DNA of 64,000 nucleotides from assembly GCA_000442125.1 (NCBI GenBank), contig KE546985.1, positions 186,001-250,000 of the forward strand, given 5' to 3'. This document shows, piece after piece, positions 10,733 through 21,246 of the stretch (its first letter is position 1; each line of letters opens with the position of its first letter). Source of the stretch: Opeltia flavorubescens. Its lineage: Eukaryota > Ascomycota > Lecanoromycetes > Teloschistales > Teloschistaceae. The notes beneath the pieces were generated by a model. The model did not search any database. It saw nothing but the letters and a program-made list of their open reading frames with translations, and was not told the DNA's origin. Made by a program: the position numbers and the translations under genes.

Positions 10733-11605
10733 TCAAAACGATCCCTGAGGATACGAGCTCTCGTCAATGCAGTCAGTCACATGAGCTTGCACTTCCCGAA
10801 TTCTGTTGTTAACATTCTTGTCGCGCAACGTTAGAGCCAATTGGGACCGGGACTGCTTCAGCTCTCTTTGCAAAATGGCTTCAAGTCCGATTCTTCCTCT
10901 CGCGTCCCACCAAGCCATACCGACGGTCGAAGAACTGACTGACCAGATAAGGGTCGAAGTTTTGATCCCTCGTAGTCTCCGAAGATCAGACATACCATTT
11001 CTATGCGCTAGGGGTTTGCCGTTGAGATTATTTTTGTCCCCGAATGCAGAATACTCGAACTCGATCTGGAGGTTCCGGAGGATAATGCACCCTCTGAGTG
11101 CTCTCATTGCTTCGGCTGGTGCTTCCTTGTCCCAACGTAGTGCCATGGATGAAAACGCGCCGGCGTTGATTGAATTAATCCGGTCGAGGAATCGTGTGAG
11201 GAATCTGGTACACTTGAAGACGAGTTGGTTGCTTCGATACAAGGCCGTGGACGCCTCTAGGTTGACTTTGCGTGATACAAAGATTAGGCTGCCGATGGAG
11301 AATTGGCTTACTCGCAGAAGCTCGAACTTTCGCGACGGGTCATCCCAATCTCTAATGAACTGTGCGCCTTTGCGAAACACGAGAATCTTAATTGGTTGTC
11401 CCAAATTGACAACGTGCTCTGCCACTTGTCTCCGAATCTCGGCTGGCATTTCTTGATACTTGAACGTACGCTCGTGGCAGCAACATTTTACGTTTCTCAG
11501 CAGCCGATCTTTGCCCTCGTGTCCATTTTGAACAGGCCGCTGGCACACAATGAAATAGTACTGGCGCAATTCATTCGAAGAGGGTAGTAAAAGCTTGGGG
11601 GGCAT
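10733..11605 (-). CDS. 2EXR / F-box-like fungal protein, 290 aa, intact
   Basis: A single-exon frame of 290 codons from ATG at 11605 to a stop at 10733. Residues ~50-62 read YQEMPAEIRRQVAEHVV, matching the LPxEIRxxI(Y/W) motif that opens fungal 2EXR and F-box-like domains. About 50 residues later FVSRKVNLEASTALYRSN and TRFLTRFLDRI match the 'VSRxxxxEAxxxLYxxNxF ... FLxxI' continuation of the same family. The C-terminal third is basic and helical. Members of this family are abundant in Pezizomycotina, often in repeat-rich regions, and their molecular role is mostly unknown; some may act as substrate adaptors. It is the longest undamaged ORF in the window. An antisense ORF (10806-11456) is its shadow. 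The start is supported by the lack of a better in-frame ATG upstream. Confidence 0.8.
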   Translation of the reverse strand: MPPKLLLPSSNELRQYYFIVCQRPVQNGHEGKDRLLRNVKCCCHERTFKYQEMPAEIRRQVAEHVVNLGQPIKILVFRKGAQFIRDWDDPSRKFELLRVSQFSIGSLIFVSRKVNLEASTALYRSNQLVFKCTRFLTRFLDRINSINAGAFSSMALRWDKEAPAEAMRALRGCIILRNLQIEFEYSAFGDKNNLNGKPLAHRNGMSDLRRLRGIKTSTLIWSVSSSTVGMAWWDARGRIGLEAILQRELKQSRSQLALTLRDKNVNNRIREVQAHVTDCIDESSYPQGSF

Positions 11606-11735
11606 TTTAAACTGATCGATATCAATATAATCGTCACAGCTTCCTAGAGACCGATAATCAGCCCGACTTCATTTCACCCTATATCTCATAAGGCAGTATC
11701 CACTTACCGTACTACACATGCAATTCTGCTAAACA

Positions 11736-12162
11736 ATGTATCGAAAACTCAGCATAGCCGTTACCGTGGTGGCTCCTCCTATTATTGCCATACCATCTAT
11801 AGGACGAATGGTGGAGGATTGGTGAGGTACAACGAGCGGATGCGAGACGAAGTGAGTGTTACTTCCATCTGAGCGATAGGCGGTGAGTTCGGGTAATTAA
11901 CCCGACCTGTGTTCATTTTGTAGTCGAGTGGGGCAGACTCGCCAATTTGGGTGTTTAATACAATAAAGACCAACAATCACCAATCCGGTCGCATCGGACC
12001 TCAAGACCAGATAACAGCTGTCGGATATCAAAATAACGCTCAGAATACCGATATCGACTCTCAAGAGTATCACCTCAGTACATTGAAGTATATCCCGACA
12101 GAAAAACCTTGCTCGGGAGGTTCAATGCCGTTCCACCGCGTACACCATTTGAATTTCATCAT
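11736..12162 (+). CDS. Possible spliced gene, unknown product
   Basis: Divergent from the 290-aa gene, 130 bp away. An ATG at 11736 opens 29 codons with a short basic start and hydrophobic core (MYRKLSIAVTVVAPPIIAI), like a secretion signal, then a stop. A second open stretch follows a good acceptor (TTTTGTAG, ~11925): about 80 codons reading SPIWVFNTIKTNNHQSG, GPQDQITAVGYQNN and YIPTEKPCSGGSMPFH, up to GTGAGT at ~12163, which could be a donor. Joining the two requires a weak donor (GTGGAG). Alternatively the first exon uses another frame (GGSSYYCHTIYRTNGGG) that lacks an ATG. The gene model is therefore uncertain and its 3' end is not located. Confidence 0.3.
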
Positions 12163-12349
12163 GCGTGAGTGACTGCTATCTTGCGACCTCCCTGATTCCT
12201 ATTCGCTCCTCGTCTCCATTGGGGCGGTTCCTTAATGACTATATCGCCCTCTTCCGTTGATCCTTCCCCAGCATAAGCTGAGCTCTAGTGAGCGCCCGGG
12301 CGATGAAAATTATTGGAATTGAAGGACTCATTGCTCTGATAGCCCGTGT
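12163..12349. other. Probable intron or spacer
   Basis: Follows a GTGAGT donor-like site and ends near a CCCCAG acceptor-like site. No frame is open. It may be an intron of the candidate gene to its left. Confidence 0.25.
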
Positions 12350-12660
12350 TCATTGTGTCAATCATAGTCCTTGGTAGGGCAAGCATTCCTAGGGTCAGTT
12401 GGACTAAACCACTTCAGCTTGGTGCGCAGGAAATTCTTTTCACATTGCGAGTTTCGCTTGGGATTCCATGCGGCAAAGGTCCGCAGCGGTAAGCTTGGTA
12501 AGTGGGCAATCTGCTGTACGGCGGTGTAGGGCAGTCTTGGAATGAGATACGGCTAGCATATCAGGGTCCTCTATGAGAATAGATCAGTATACGAACTAGA
12601 TTCAGGCTTTCATGGTATACCTGTAGGTATCGAGAAATAGCCTTTGTGGAACACGTGGCT
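12350..12660 (-). pseudogene. Coding-like minus-strand segment, unknown family
   Basis: Two minus-strand frames read like protein over the same bases. One is stop-free for about 65 codons (IPRLPYTAVQQIAHLPSL, NFLRTKLKWFSPTDPRN) and ends at a TGA near 12352. The other (DPDMLAVSHSKTALHRR, LTKLTAADLCRMESQAK) has several stops in its last third. An upstream piece reads SHVFHKGYFSIPTG and ends at a GTATAC donor-like site, with acceptor-like CATAG and GCTAG further on. I cannot decide which frame was used. No family recognised. It may belong to the same ruined gene as the segments at 13-14 kb. Confidence 0.35.
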
Positions 12661-13044
12661 AGGAGCAGAGTAGGCTATAAGATGGAGATGATATGAGGTT
12701 TACGTCACTATTCTACGATGATGCAATCGTAGCGGTGGCGTGTCCATTCTAAACACGTGGACCCCGTTGGACTTGCCTCCCAATATAGAGCGTGTATGAC
12801 ACCCCATTGGCCAGGTGTCTAATAGCAGTAGATCTGTACATGTGCTAGGGAGTGGTGAGAGTTGTTGAATTCCATCGTTGAAGAAAGGTAGGATGCAGTA
12901 GATTTAGGTGGGAGTGAATGAGATCCGTAGAGCAAGTGAGCTCACTTAGGGACTAGAGCGATCCACGTTCACCACGACTAGTGTATATCGTCGACGCCGT
13001 CGTAAGTAGCAGATGCTTTGCCTTTGCCTTTATTAACGTGATTG
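12661..13044. other. No gene seen
   Basis: Stop-rich on both strands. The right edge (12990-13040) contains a short GGCAAAG-type repeat on the minus strand that continues the Lys/Gly-rich tail of the neighbouring reading frame. Confidence 0.35.
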
Positions 13045-14167
13045 TTAGATACTGCCTTTAGCTTTGCCACCTGTAACAGCGCCAGCATTATCGGCTGCCT
13101 TCTTCGCGAAATTCTTCAGGGACATCCATGGAGATATGGCAAGGAGAAAGTCACCGGTGGCAACTGCGCAATATCCCTCATAACGGTTTTGGATAACGTC
13201 GCCGATGCATGCTCCTTGGAAACTGGTCCTCAGGTAGATTTTTGTTGTACATCTGGAAAAATTAGGGGCCGCGTCGATGATGTGGGTGAAAGCGCCTCCG
13301 CTGGGGCTCGGATATCTATTTATAAGCGAACTGTTCTATGGAGCTGCGGATCCTTTCTGGCGTGCCAGGTGAGCAGTACCTCTGGGATTTTGCAGCTGCC
13401 GAGCCTGATTCTTTGGGTTTAGTGGCCTATATTTACGTATTCGGAAGTCAGAATGTTACCTCCTACAAGCATGTTCGCTCTGGGATCGTCGAGTGAATTT
13501 CGCCAGTCGTGAGGGCAGAACTTTTGGACTTAAGTAAGTGGGATGAGCTAACGGTGCATTGGTCCGAATGATGCACCTTGTCTCCAATCCCCAGTCTGTC
13601 CGATCGAGATGTTGGACGGAAGATGCGTATAATGCTGGAGTCTTAAAGAGCGAATATACCATCGGCCATGAACATCATATGTCCAGTATTGGTAGAGGCA
13701 TTTTGAGCGATCTATTGGTCGGATATAAAGGCAGGGGGTAGCACCGAATAATGGAAATCCTTGAAGGCCAGCCCGTTCCTGAAGTTCATTGTCGCATTGG
13801 ATACGATGACTGTAGTGATTGATTGCGAGCAATAATATTGCTCGTACAAAGTATAGGAACTCCTTCAGAGGCAGTAGGATCGTCAGTGAGACCATTCGTC
13901 CAACATTTCTCCCGCAGGTAGCTCACTCAACTGTAGGGGGATTCAAATGCGGTAGTGCACTTCAGTGCAACGATGCTCTAGCTTGGGTCTAGCTTTCATA
14001 ACGTATTCTTGGGCCACGCCATTCTCTAAGTCCTTTTTTGGGTAAGGGTCATCCTTCTTGAACTCGTGCAGTTCCGCGGAGACCTGCTCCTAGTATCCCT
14101 GGACTGGATGAGCCGTGTTAGAGAACTTGTCCTCGATCGTTCTATTAATACCATCTCGATGAGCATG
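13045..14167 (-). pseudogene. Decayed gene in three coding-like segments, unknown family
   Basis: Three minus-strand stretches in the same order look like exons of one damaged gene. Segment 1 (14167-13943) follows an acceptor-like CTACGTAG and reads NRTIEDKFSNTAHPVQGY, one stop, then SAELHEFKKDDPYPKKDLE. Segment 2 (~13880-13450) includes SITTVIVSNATMNFRNG, FKDFHYSVLPPAF and RPTSRSDRLGIGDKVHH with a few stops. Segment 3 (13300-13045) is stop-free for 85 codons: AAPNFSRCTTKIYLRTSFQ, GDVIQNRYEGYCAVATGDF, SLKNFAKKAADNAGA, then a TAA. Competing ORFs on either strand (13042-13422 plus, 13548-13895 minus, 14026-14352 minus) have poorer codon quality. The segments may instead come from two genes. No domain recognised. 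Confidence 0.45.
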
Positions 14168-14890
14168 CTACGTAGCCGGCTACGGCTGTTGACGCTAAGA
14201 CTTTGGGCCAAGGTACGCTTCTTACCCTGGGGATTTAAAGTCCCGGGCAATGATTGCTGTATCAGGAAAGGGCTGTTATTTCGATGCGGAATCGATGGTG
14301 CCTGAAAAACCATAGATATGCGTCTACAATGCAGCTTCTCGCTCAAAGGCATGATTTACTAGCACTTGTAAGCTAAATGGTAACAGCAATTTTTATGGGA
14401 TTATATACCGACTAATTCGAGATTGTTAGATTTATCCATGTATATGTCATCGTTTATAGTAGTTGCACTCGAGCTAATCCAATCGCAATATTCAGCTGGT
14501 GTTTTTCGCTTCGTGTATGAAGCGGGTGACGTCGAAGGAAGTTCAACCTATACAGCTCGAGCCACTGATAAGAGCATAAACTTTAATTTACGACGTAGGA
14601 GAAATCGAATGACACCGTAATATTTCAAGGGAGCAAATAGGTGTTGATTATATTGAAAGTAGTTTGAGTATCAGCAGCGATGAGTTGAATTGTTGTAGAA
14701 GTAATAGAGAGAATAGATAGATAAGCGATTAGAATAAAACCGAGGTTGTAAACGTGATCCCAAACGAGCGTAATAATAATTATTTAATTTTAGCGAATAC
14801 TTTCGGAAGGAGGGAAGTTTGTGGATGTGCGAAATATGGAAGGTCGAGTTGGGAACTTATATTAATCTACTTTGAATGGCGCTATCTGAT
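14168..14890. other. Edge of island 2; no confident gene
   Basis: The minus-strand bases just above 14167 are probably the ruined upstream part of the decayed gene. The small plus ORF at 14423-14620 has no recognisable features. From 14640 to 14890 composition drifts toward AT and no frame is open. Confidence 0.3.
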
Positions 14891-14892
14891 TA

Positions 14893-15384
14893 TCAGTAAA
14901 AGTATCGACCCAGCTCTAAGCTAAATAAGCTGGTGCGAGCTGGTGAGCTAGTATAAAGCTATATCTCGACTTTTAGGCTATATAAACTACTATAAGTAAG
15001 CTAGATAATTATAAGCAGATANCTTATTTATAAGCGCTTATAATTAATTATAACTAGTAGGCTAAATAAAAATTATAAAAAAAAAAGATTTTATAAAAAA
15101 CTAAACTAGTATAATTTTAGTCTAGATTCTAAAAAAAATTTTATATAGCGCTAGTATAGCTAGTTATTTAATTAGAAGCTTTTTATTATAAAACGGGATT
15201 TAATAGGCGCTAGCGAGTATTAAATTTTAAAAATTTAAAATATTTAATTTATTTAATATATTTTTTAAGCGATTTTATATTTTATTAATTTTTTTTATTT
15301 AATAAATAGTAAAAAATAGCTCGTAAAAGCTCACGGGCGTTTAAAGCGTATTTTTTTTCTATTCTCTATTATAGGCTGATTGCA
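14893..15384 (-). mobile_element. MITE family 1, copy B, least mutated ends
   Basis: Flanked on both sides by TA (14891-14892 and 15385-15386). The left end reads TCAGTAAAAGTATCGACCCAG-like (TCAGTAAAAGTATCGACCC) and the right end, reverse-complemented, TCAGCAAAAATGCAATCAG: imperfect ~20-bp terminal inverted repeats. The body is the reverse complement of copy A (7185-7721), sharing for example the AGCTTTTA and TTTAAACGCC core. It keeps more G and C than copies A and C, so it shows the original ends best. About 492 bp, no coding capacity, hence a non-autonomous element. Copies A and B point toward each other across gene island 2. Confidence 0.8.
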
Positions 15385-18354
15385 TTTTTGCTGATAATAT
15401 AATTCTCAGGATATAGTAAAATAACGGGAATCGCGACGCGAATAGCGACCACGGATTTTAGTATCGTTTTTATCCGATCGAAAAAAGAGGTCAATAATAA
15501 TTAACCTATTAAAAATATTACTATAGTTATATATTATAAAAGCTGATAAAAATTTACAATTTATATCTTTTTTTTGTAAATAAAACTATTAATTATTATA
15601 AAAAATTACTATAAACGTTTATTATTATCGTAATTAGATACTATATAATAATATTAAATTATATCCTTTAATTATTTTATAATATACTAGATATAATTAA
15701 ATCAATTTAGAAGCGTAAATTATTATAAAAAAACTGTTTATAATAGATATATTTAGATATATTAAAAAATTAATTTTTATTTTTTAGAAAAAAATAAAAG
15801 NGATTTTTATATATTTAAAAATATATTTATTTTATACTGGATAATAATTATATAAATAGACTTTATTTAAAACTTTTAAAAAATCTATTATATTAATAGA
15901 TTAATATATTATTTTTATTATATAATTTTTATTTAAAATTTAAATACTAACTACTTTTATAGCTTAATAATAATAATTACTTTTTTTTTTTAAATATTAT
16001 CTTTAATATTAAAGTCTAGAAGTATTTTAAACTATCTAGAATATATAAATAATATTTATTAAAACCCGTCTAAAATCTAGTAAAAAAAAAAGGAAAAAAG
16101 TTATTTATAGTAATACTATTAATTATAGAAATAGTTTTTAGTTTTATTATTTTTTTACTATTAAAGTTTTGTTAAAAACTCGCTAAAAATTTATAATATT
16201 ATATATATTTTTATAAATAAAAGAATCGTTATAATATTATTATAATTAAAAGGGTTAAAATTTTTTTTTATTTAAAATATAAACTTTACTTTAATATAAT
16301 ATAAAAAAAGCTAGAAATTATATTAATAGATAAATATAGATTTTATAGAAAAAAGTATTTTTTTTCGCTAATTATTATAGATATTATAATATTTAATAAT
16401 TTATTTAATAACTATAAATTCGTTAATAATAAAGCTTTTAAAAATATCAATAATAAATTTCTTTTATTTTTATATTAATTTTTTAATAGATAAAACTCTT
16501 ATATAATAATTTAAAGTTTAAATAATTATTTAAATTATAAATTTAATCAATTATTGAATTTATATTATTTAGCTATTATTTTCGGGTTTTATTAGAGGCT
16601 GCGTTTTTTAATAATAAAATTCTATATATATTATACCGGAAGAAATATATAGAGCTTTTATATTATATATACCGCGAGAATTATAAAAATATTTAAAGTT
16701 ATTTAATAGTAAATCTATTAATATATCGATTATATTATATTAATTTTCTTTAGATTTTTTATTTAATTCTATTAATAGAATAAAAATATTTTAAATATAT
16801 TTAAAAATATTTAAATATTATTAAAAAATAAAATTTTATACCTTTTATAAATAAAAAACTAATAAAAATAGTTTAAAATTTCTAAATTTATAATTAAAGC
16901 GTAGATTTAATTAATAATTAAACCGATTTATTACTAATTTATAATAATAAACTTTTATTTAAAATCCGCTAGGATTTTATTTAATAAAAAATTTTTTATT
17001 AAAAAATTTATAATTTTAAATAATAAATATATAAATTAAAATAAAAGAATAATATACTATATATAATTTATTAACTTTTTAAATTTATAAAAGTTTATTA
17101 TTCTCCTTGTTTAAATTTAAATTTATTTTTTTATAATTAAAATTTATTTATAGATTAAATAAAAATTTCTTTTTAAATTTTTTAATAAGGGAGATTTTAT
17201 TATAAAATTTTGAATAATTTAATATTAAACTTTAAAAACTTTTATAAAATTAAAAAATTTATAAATAAATTTATATTTTTAATTCTACTCGTTTTAACGA
17301 TTTTTATATAATAAATATTTTTCTATAAAAAAAAAAGGTCCGTTTAAACGGCGTAAATAGAAGAAAAAAAAAAAAAAAAAATTTGAACCTATAATATTTA
17401 ATAGCGATAGAAATAATTATTTATTATACTTTAATAAATTAATATTAAACTTTTTATTTTTGATTTATTTATTATTAATTTATAATTAATATAATAAAAT
17501 TTTATTATTAGATTTTAATTAATTATTTTTAGAAAAAATATTTTTTATAATAAAACCGGTATTTAATAATTAAAAATTTAGATAATAGAATTTAATATAA
17601 TTTTTATTATTTTTTATATAATTGTTAATATTAATTTATCTAGATTTAATATTAGCTAATTTTTACGCTAGATCTATTATTAAATTTATATTAAAGCTTT
17701 TAATATTATTTTATATATTTTTAAAAGCCGATTTTTTTAATAACTTCGTTTTAAATCAATTAATAGCTGAATAATATACGGCGGTAGCTTATTATACTAT
17801 TCAATTTTAGTAAAAATTTTATCCAGATCTAAAATAACAATCGATTTCTAATAATAATTTAAAAAAAGTTTTAAATAGTAGTTAAACTAATTAAAAATAA
17901 TTTATTTTTATAAAAAAACCGGCTAGCCCGTTAAATCTAGTATATTTATTATATTAAATTCCACTTTTTTTTACTAACTTTTTTTAGCGGTTATAAAACT
18001 CGGTTTTATTAAAGCCTTTATAGTTAATTATTAGAACGCCGATTATTATAAATTATTTTCTATTATTTATCCAGTTAAATAATCTATTAAAATTAAAAAC
18101 GACTTTATATTAAATAAAAAAATAAAAAAAATAATTATACCGGCGAGCGGAGAAAATATAACGGAAAGCGGCTAATTTAAAGGTATAATTTAATAAAAAA
18201 TAAATATAAATTTATAATTTACTTCGATATTATAAATTATAAATTTATATATTATTCTATAGCTTTTAAATTAGTTTAGAATATATAAAAATTAATATAA
18301 TAATAAAAATCGGTTTTAATTATAACGTTTTAATAATTTCGGCTATAATATTTA

Positions 18355-18450
18355 AAAAAAAAAGGAATAAATTAAATAATATCTTTAAAAAAAAAATAAA
18401 TTAAACGATATTTTTAAAAAAAAATAAATAAATTAAACGATATTTTTTTA
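18355..18450. repeat. Degenerate tandem repeat, ~35 bp, three units
   Basis: Three successive copies of an A-rich unit containing AAATTAAACGATATTTTT (first unit reads AAATTAAATAATATCTTT). It lies inside the LTR-type fossil and probably arose by replication slippage. Confidence 0.6.
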
Positions 18451-18750
18451 ATTAAAAAATATTATTATTATTAATTTTTTTAAATCTTTTAAGTCGATAA
18501 TATTTTTATATTTATCTATTTTTTTTTATATTAAACTAACAGCAAATTATTAAAAAAAATACTAACGAAAAGAATATAAAGGAGGATATATATAATAAAA
18601 AAAAAGGAGCTATTTCTAATATAGAATTTCTATCCTTTAAACTATCTATTTTACTAATTAAATAAAATAATTCGATATTATAAAAAAAACTTTAAAGTTT
18701 TTAAACTTTAAAAATTTTAAAAATTTTAAAAATATCTAAAATTTTTAAAA

Positions 18751-18818
18751 CGCTAAAAATTTTAAAACGCTAAAAATTTTAAAACGCTAAAAATTTTAAA
18801 ACGCTAAAAATTTTAAAA
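18751..18818. repeat. 17-bp minisatellite, four near-perfect units
   Basis: CGCTAAAAATTTTAAAA begins at 18751, 18768, 18785 and 18802, with AT-rich partial units on the left (AAATTTTAAAAATATCTAAA). The units are almost identical although the surrounding fossil is strongly mutated, so the amplification probably happened after most of the RIP. Confidence 0.85.
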
Positions 18819-21178
18819 AATAATACTACTTTTTATTATTATATAACTATTAATAAAATTATTAATAAAGTATTTATAACTAATAAAACTAATATAAAAA
18901 AAATAGACCGAGAATTTAATAATATAAAAAAGCGCGGTAAATTATAAAATAAAAAAGTACAATAAATTATAAAATAATATATAAAAATATAATATAAAAA
19001 AATTAAATAAAATATAGCTATTAATAAATATTTATTTTATTAAATAAATTCGAATTTTAATTTAATAAACTTGATTTATTATTTTAAATTCGTTTTTAAT
19101 TTATATTTAATAATTTTTTTTTTAATAAACTAATTAGCTTTTAGAAATTTAATATAAATTTTATTATTTATATTATCTTTCTCTATATTTATTTTTTATC
19201 TAGATATAATATTATTTAAATTTATAAAAAGCTCGTTAAAAGTTTTAAAGAAAATAGTAAACGGTATAATTATATATTTTATCTTTTTTTTTATATTTTT
19301 AAAAACGGTTCTTTATAATTTTAATTAAACTTGATTATTATATTTTTAGTATTTATTAAATTAAATTTTATTTATTATAAATTAATTAAATATTTTTTTA
19401 TTTTATTTTTAAATCCTTTAATATATTTATTTAAAATTATTTTTATTTTTTATTCCAGTTTATTATCTATAAATTTTAGAAATAGATATTAGAAAATTTT
19501 TTGCTTTTTTTTTTATTAATACTTTTCTAGTAAAAAAATATAGAAGATATTATAAATATACAAACTAATAAATAATAATAAATAATATTTTTAAAATCTA
19601 ATATATTTTTTAATATAATATAATCTAGTATAATAATCAATAAAATTTTTAAATAATTTTTTTAATTTTAAATTTTTTAATAATAGAAATATTATATCGT
19701 TTAAATTAAATTTTATATTTATATAAAAATAATTTTAGTATTTCGTTTATTTTTTTACGCTTTTTATTATTTCTAATTTAGATTTTTATACAATTTTATT
19801 AATTTTTTTATATATTTTTTTACTATTGATATATTAGTTTTATATATTTTTTTTTAAAAATATTATCTATAATATTAAATTCTAGATTCGAGTATTTTTT
19901 AATTTATAAAAAAACCGGTATTTTATTTATAATAAAGTAAATATTATTATTATATATAAATTTTATAATAGAAAAAATTTTCGTCTAATTAAATTACTCT
20001 TTATTAGAATAAATTCGAAAATAATATTTTAATAATTAACTCTAGCGTTTTATTTAACTATTTATTTATAAATAAATAGAAGTATTTAATTTTTTCTTTA
20101 TTTTTAAACGGTAATAGATTTTAGATTAGAATTAATTTATAAATAATAAAGTTTTATTATTAATAATCTTTTTTAATATAATTTTTTTATAAATAATTAT
20201 TTTAAAAAATAAATCTTTAAATTCTATTATATTAATAATTTTAGTATATAAAATATATATAGCTATTTTTAAATATTAATCTATTATAATTAATACGGTA
20301 TTAGTAATATCTATATAATATTTTAATAGTAATAATCTCGTTATAAAATTTAAAATAATTTTTTAATTTAAATTATTAAAAATAAAAAAAAACTATAATT
20401 TATTATACGGTTTATATCAGTAAATTTTTATATATTAATAAATATTATATATTTATATATATTTTTAAATTTTTTTATTTAAATTAAACTATTAATAATA
20501 ATAATAAAAAAGTTTTATTATTTTATCTACTCTAAAATATTTAATTAAAAGGTTATTATAATAATTTTATTATAAATTTTATATAAATAATAAAATTTTT
20601 TAAAATTTAAAGAAATTTATAAAATAATAACTCGTTTTTTATTTTTAAATTTTATAATCCAGGTTTTATATATTTAAAATTCTTTTTATAAATATTTTTA
20701 ATATTATATTTTAAAATAATAATAAAATTATTATTTTATTAAAACTATAAAATTATTTTTTTTATATTTATTAAACTATTTTTATAAATTGTTTTATTAA
20801 AAATAATATCTTTTATTATTTAATATAAAACGTATTATTTATAATTAATTATTCTAATAATAAAATTTATTATATTTTTTTTATTAAAAGGTAGGTTTTT
20901 TTTTAAAAATTTCTAATAGGGTTTTTATAAAATATTATTAGCGCTAATATATTATAAAATTTTTAAATTAGTAGATTACTATTAAATTTTTTAAAAATAT
21001 TAGCTTTTAATAAAAATCTTTTAAATTTTTTTTTATATTTTTATATAAATATACTATTTTTATTTTTTTTACTAAAATTAGTATAAATAATATATTATTA
21101 ATAATAAATAGTTTTTATTATAATCTAGATATTATTATTAAAATTTTAGGATTGATTTTTTAATAATTTAATCTTTTT

Positions 21179-21246
21179 AATAAAAGATTTATTAAATTCG
21201 ATTTTTTAATTTAATAAAAGATTTATTAAATTCGATTTTTTAATTT
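21179..21246. repeat. 34-bp tandem duplication
   Basis: The unit AATAAAAGATTTATTAAATT... starts at 21179 and again at 21213, identical as far as I can see. It lies inside the LTR-type fossil. Identity of the two units implies a recent slippage event. Confidence 0.8.

Noticed and set aside
10806-11456. 216-codon plus-strand ORF
   Set aside because: Antisense to the 290-aa 2EXR-like gene, whose family motifs are clear; lower-quality composition.
18355-18818. CRISPR-like array
   Set aside because: Units are contiguous, 17 or ~35 bp, without unique spacers; eukaryotic context and slippage explain them.
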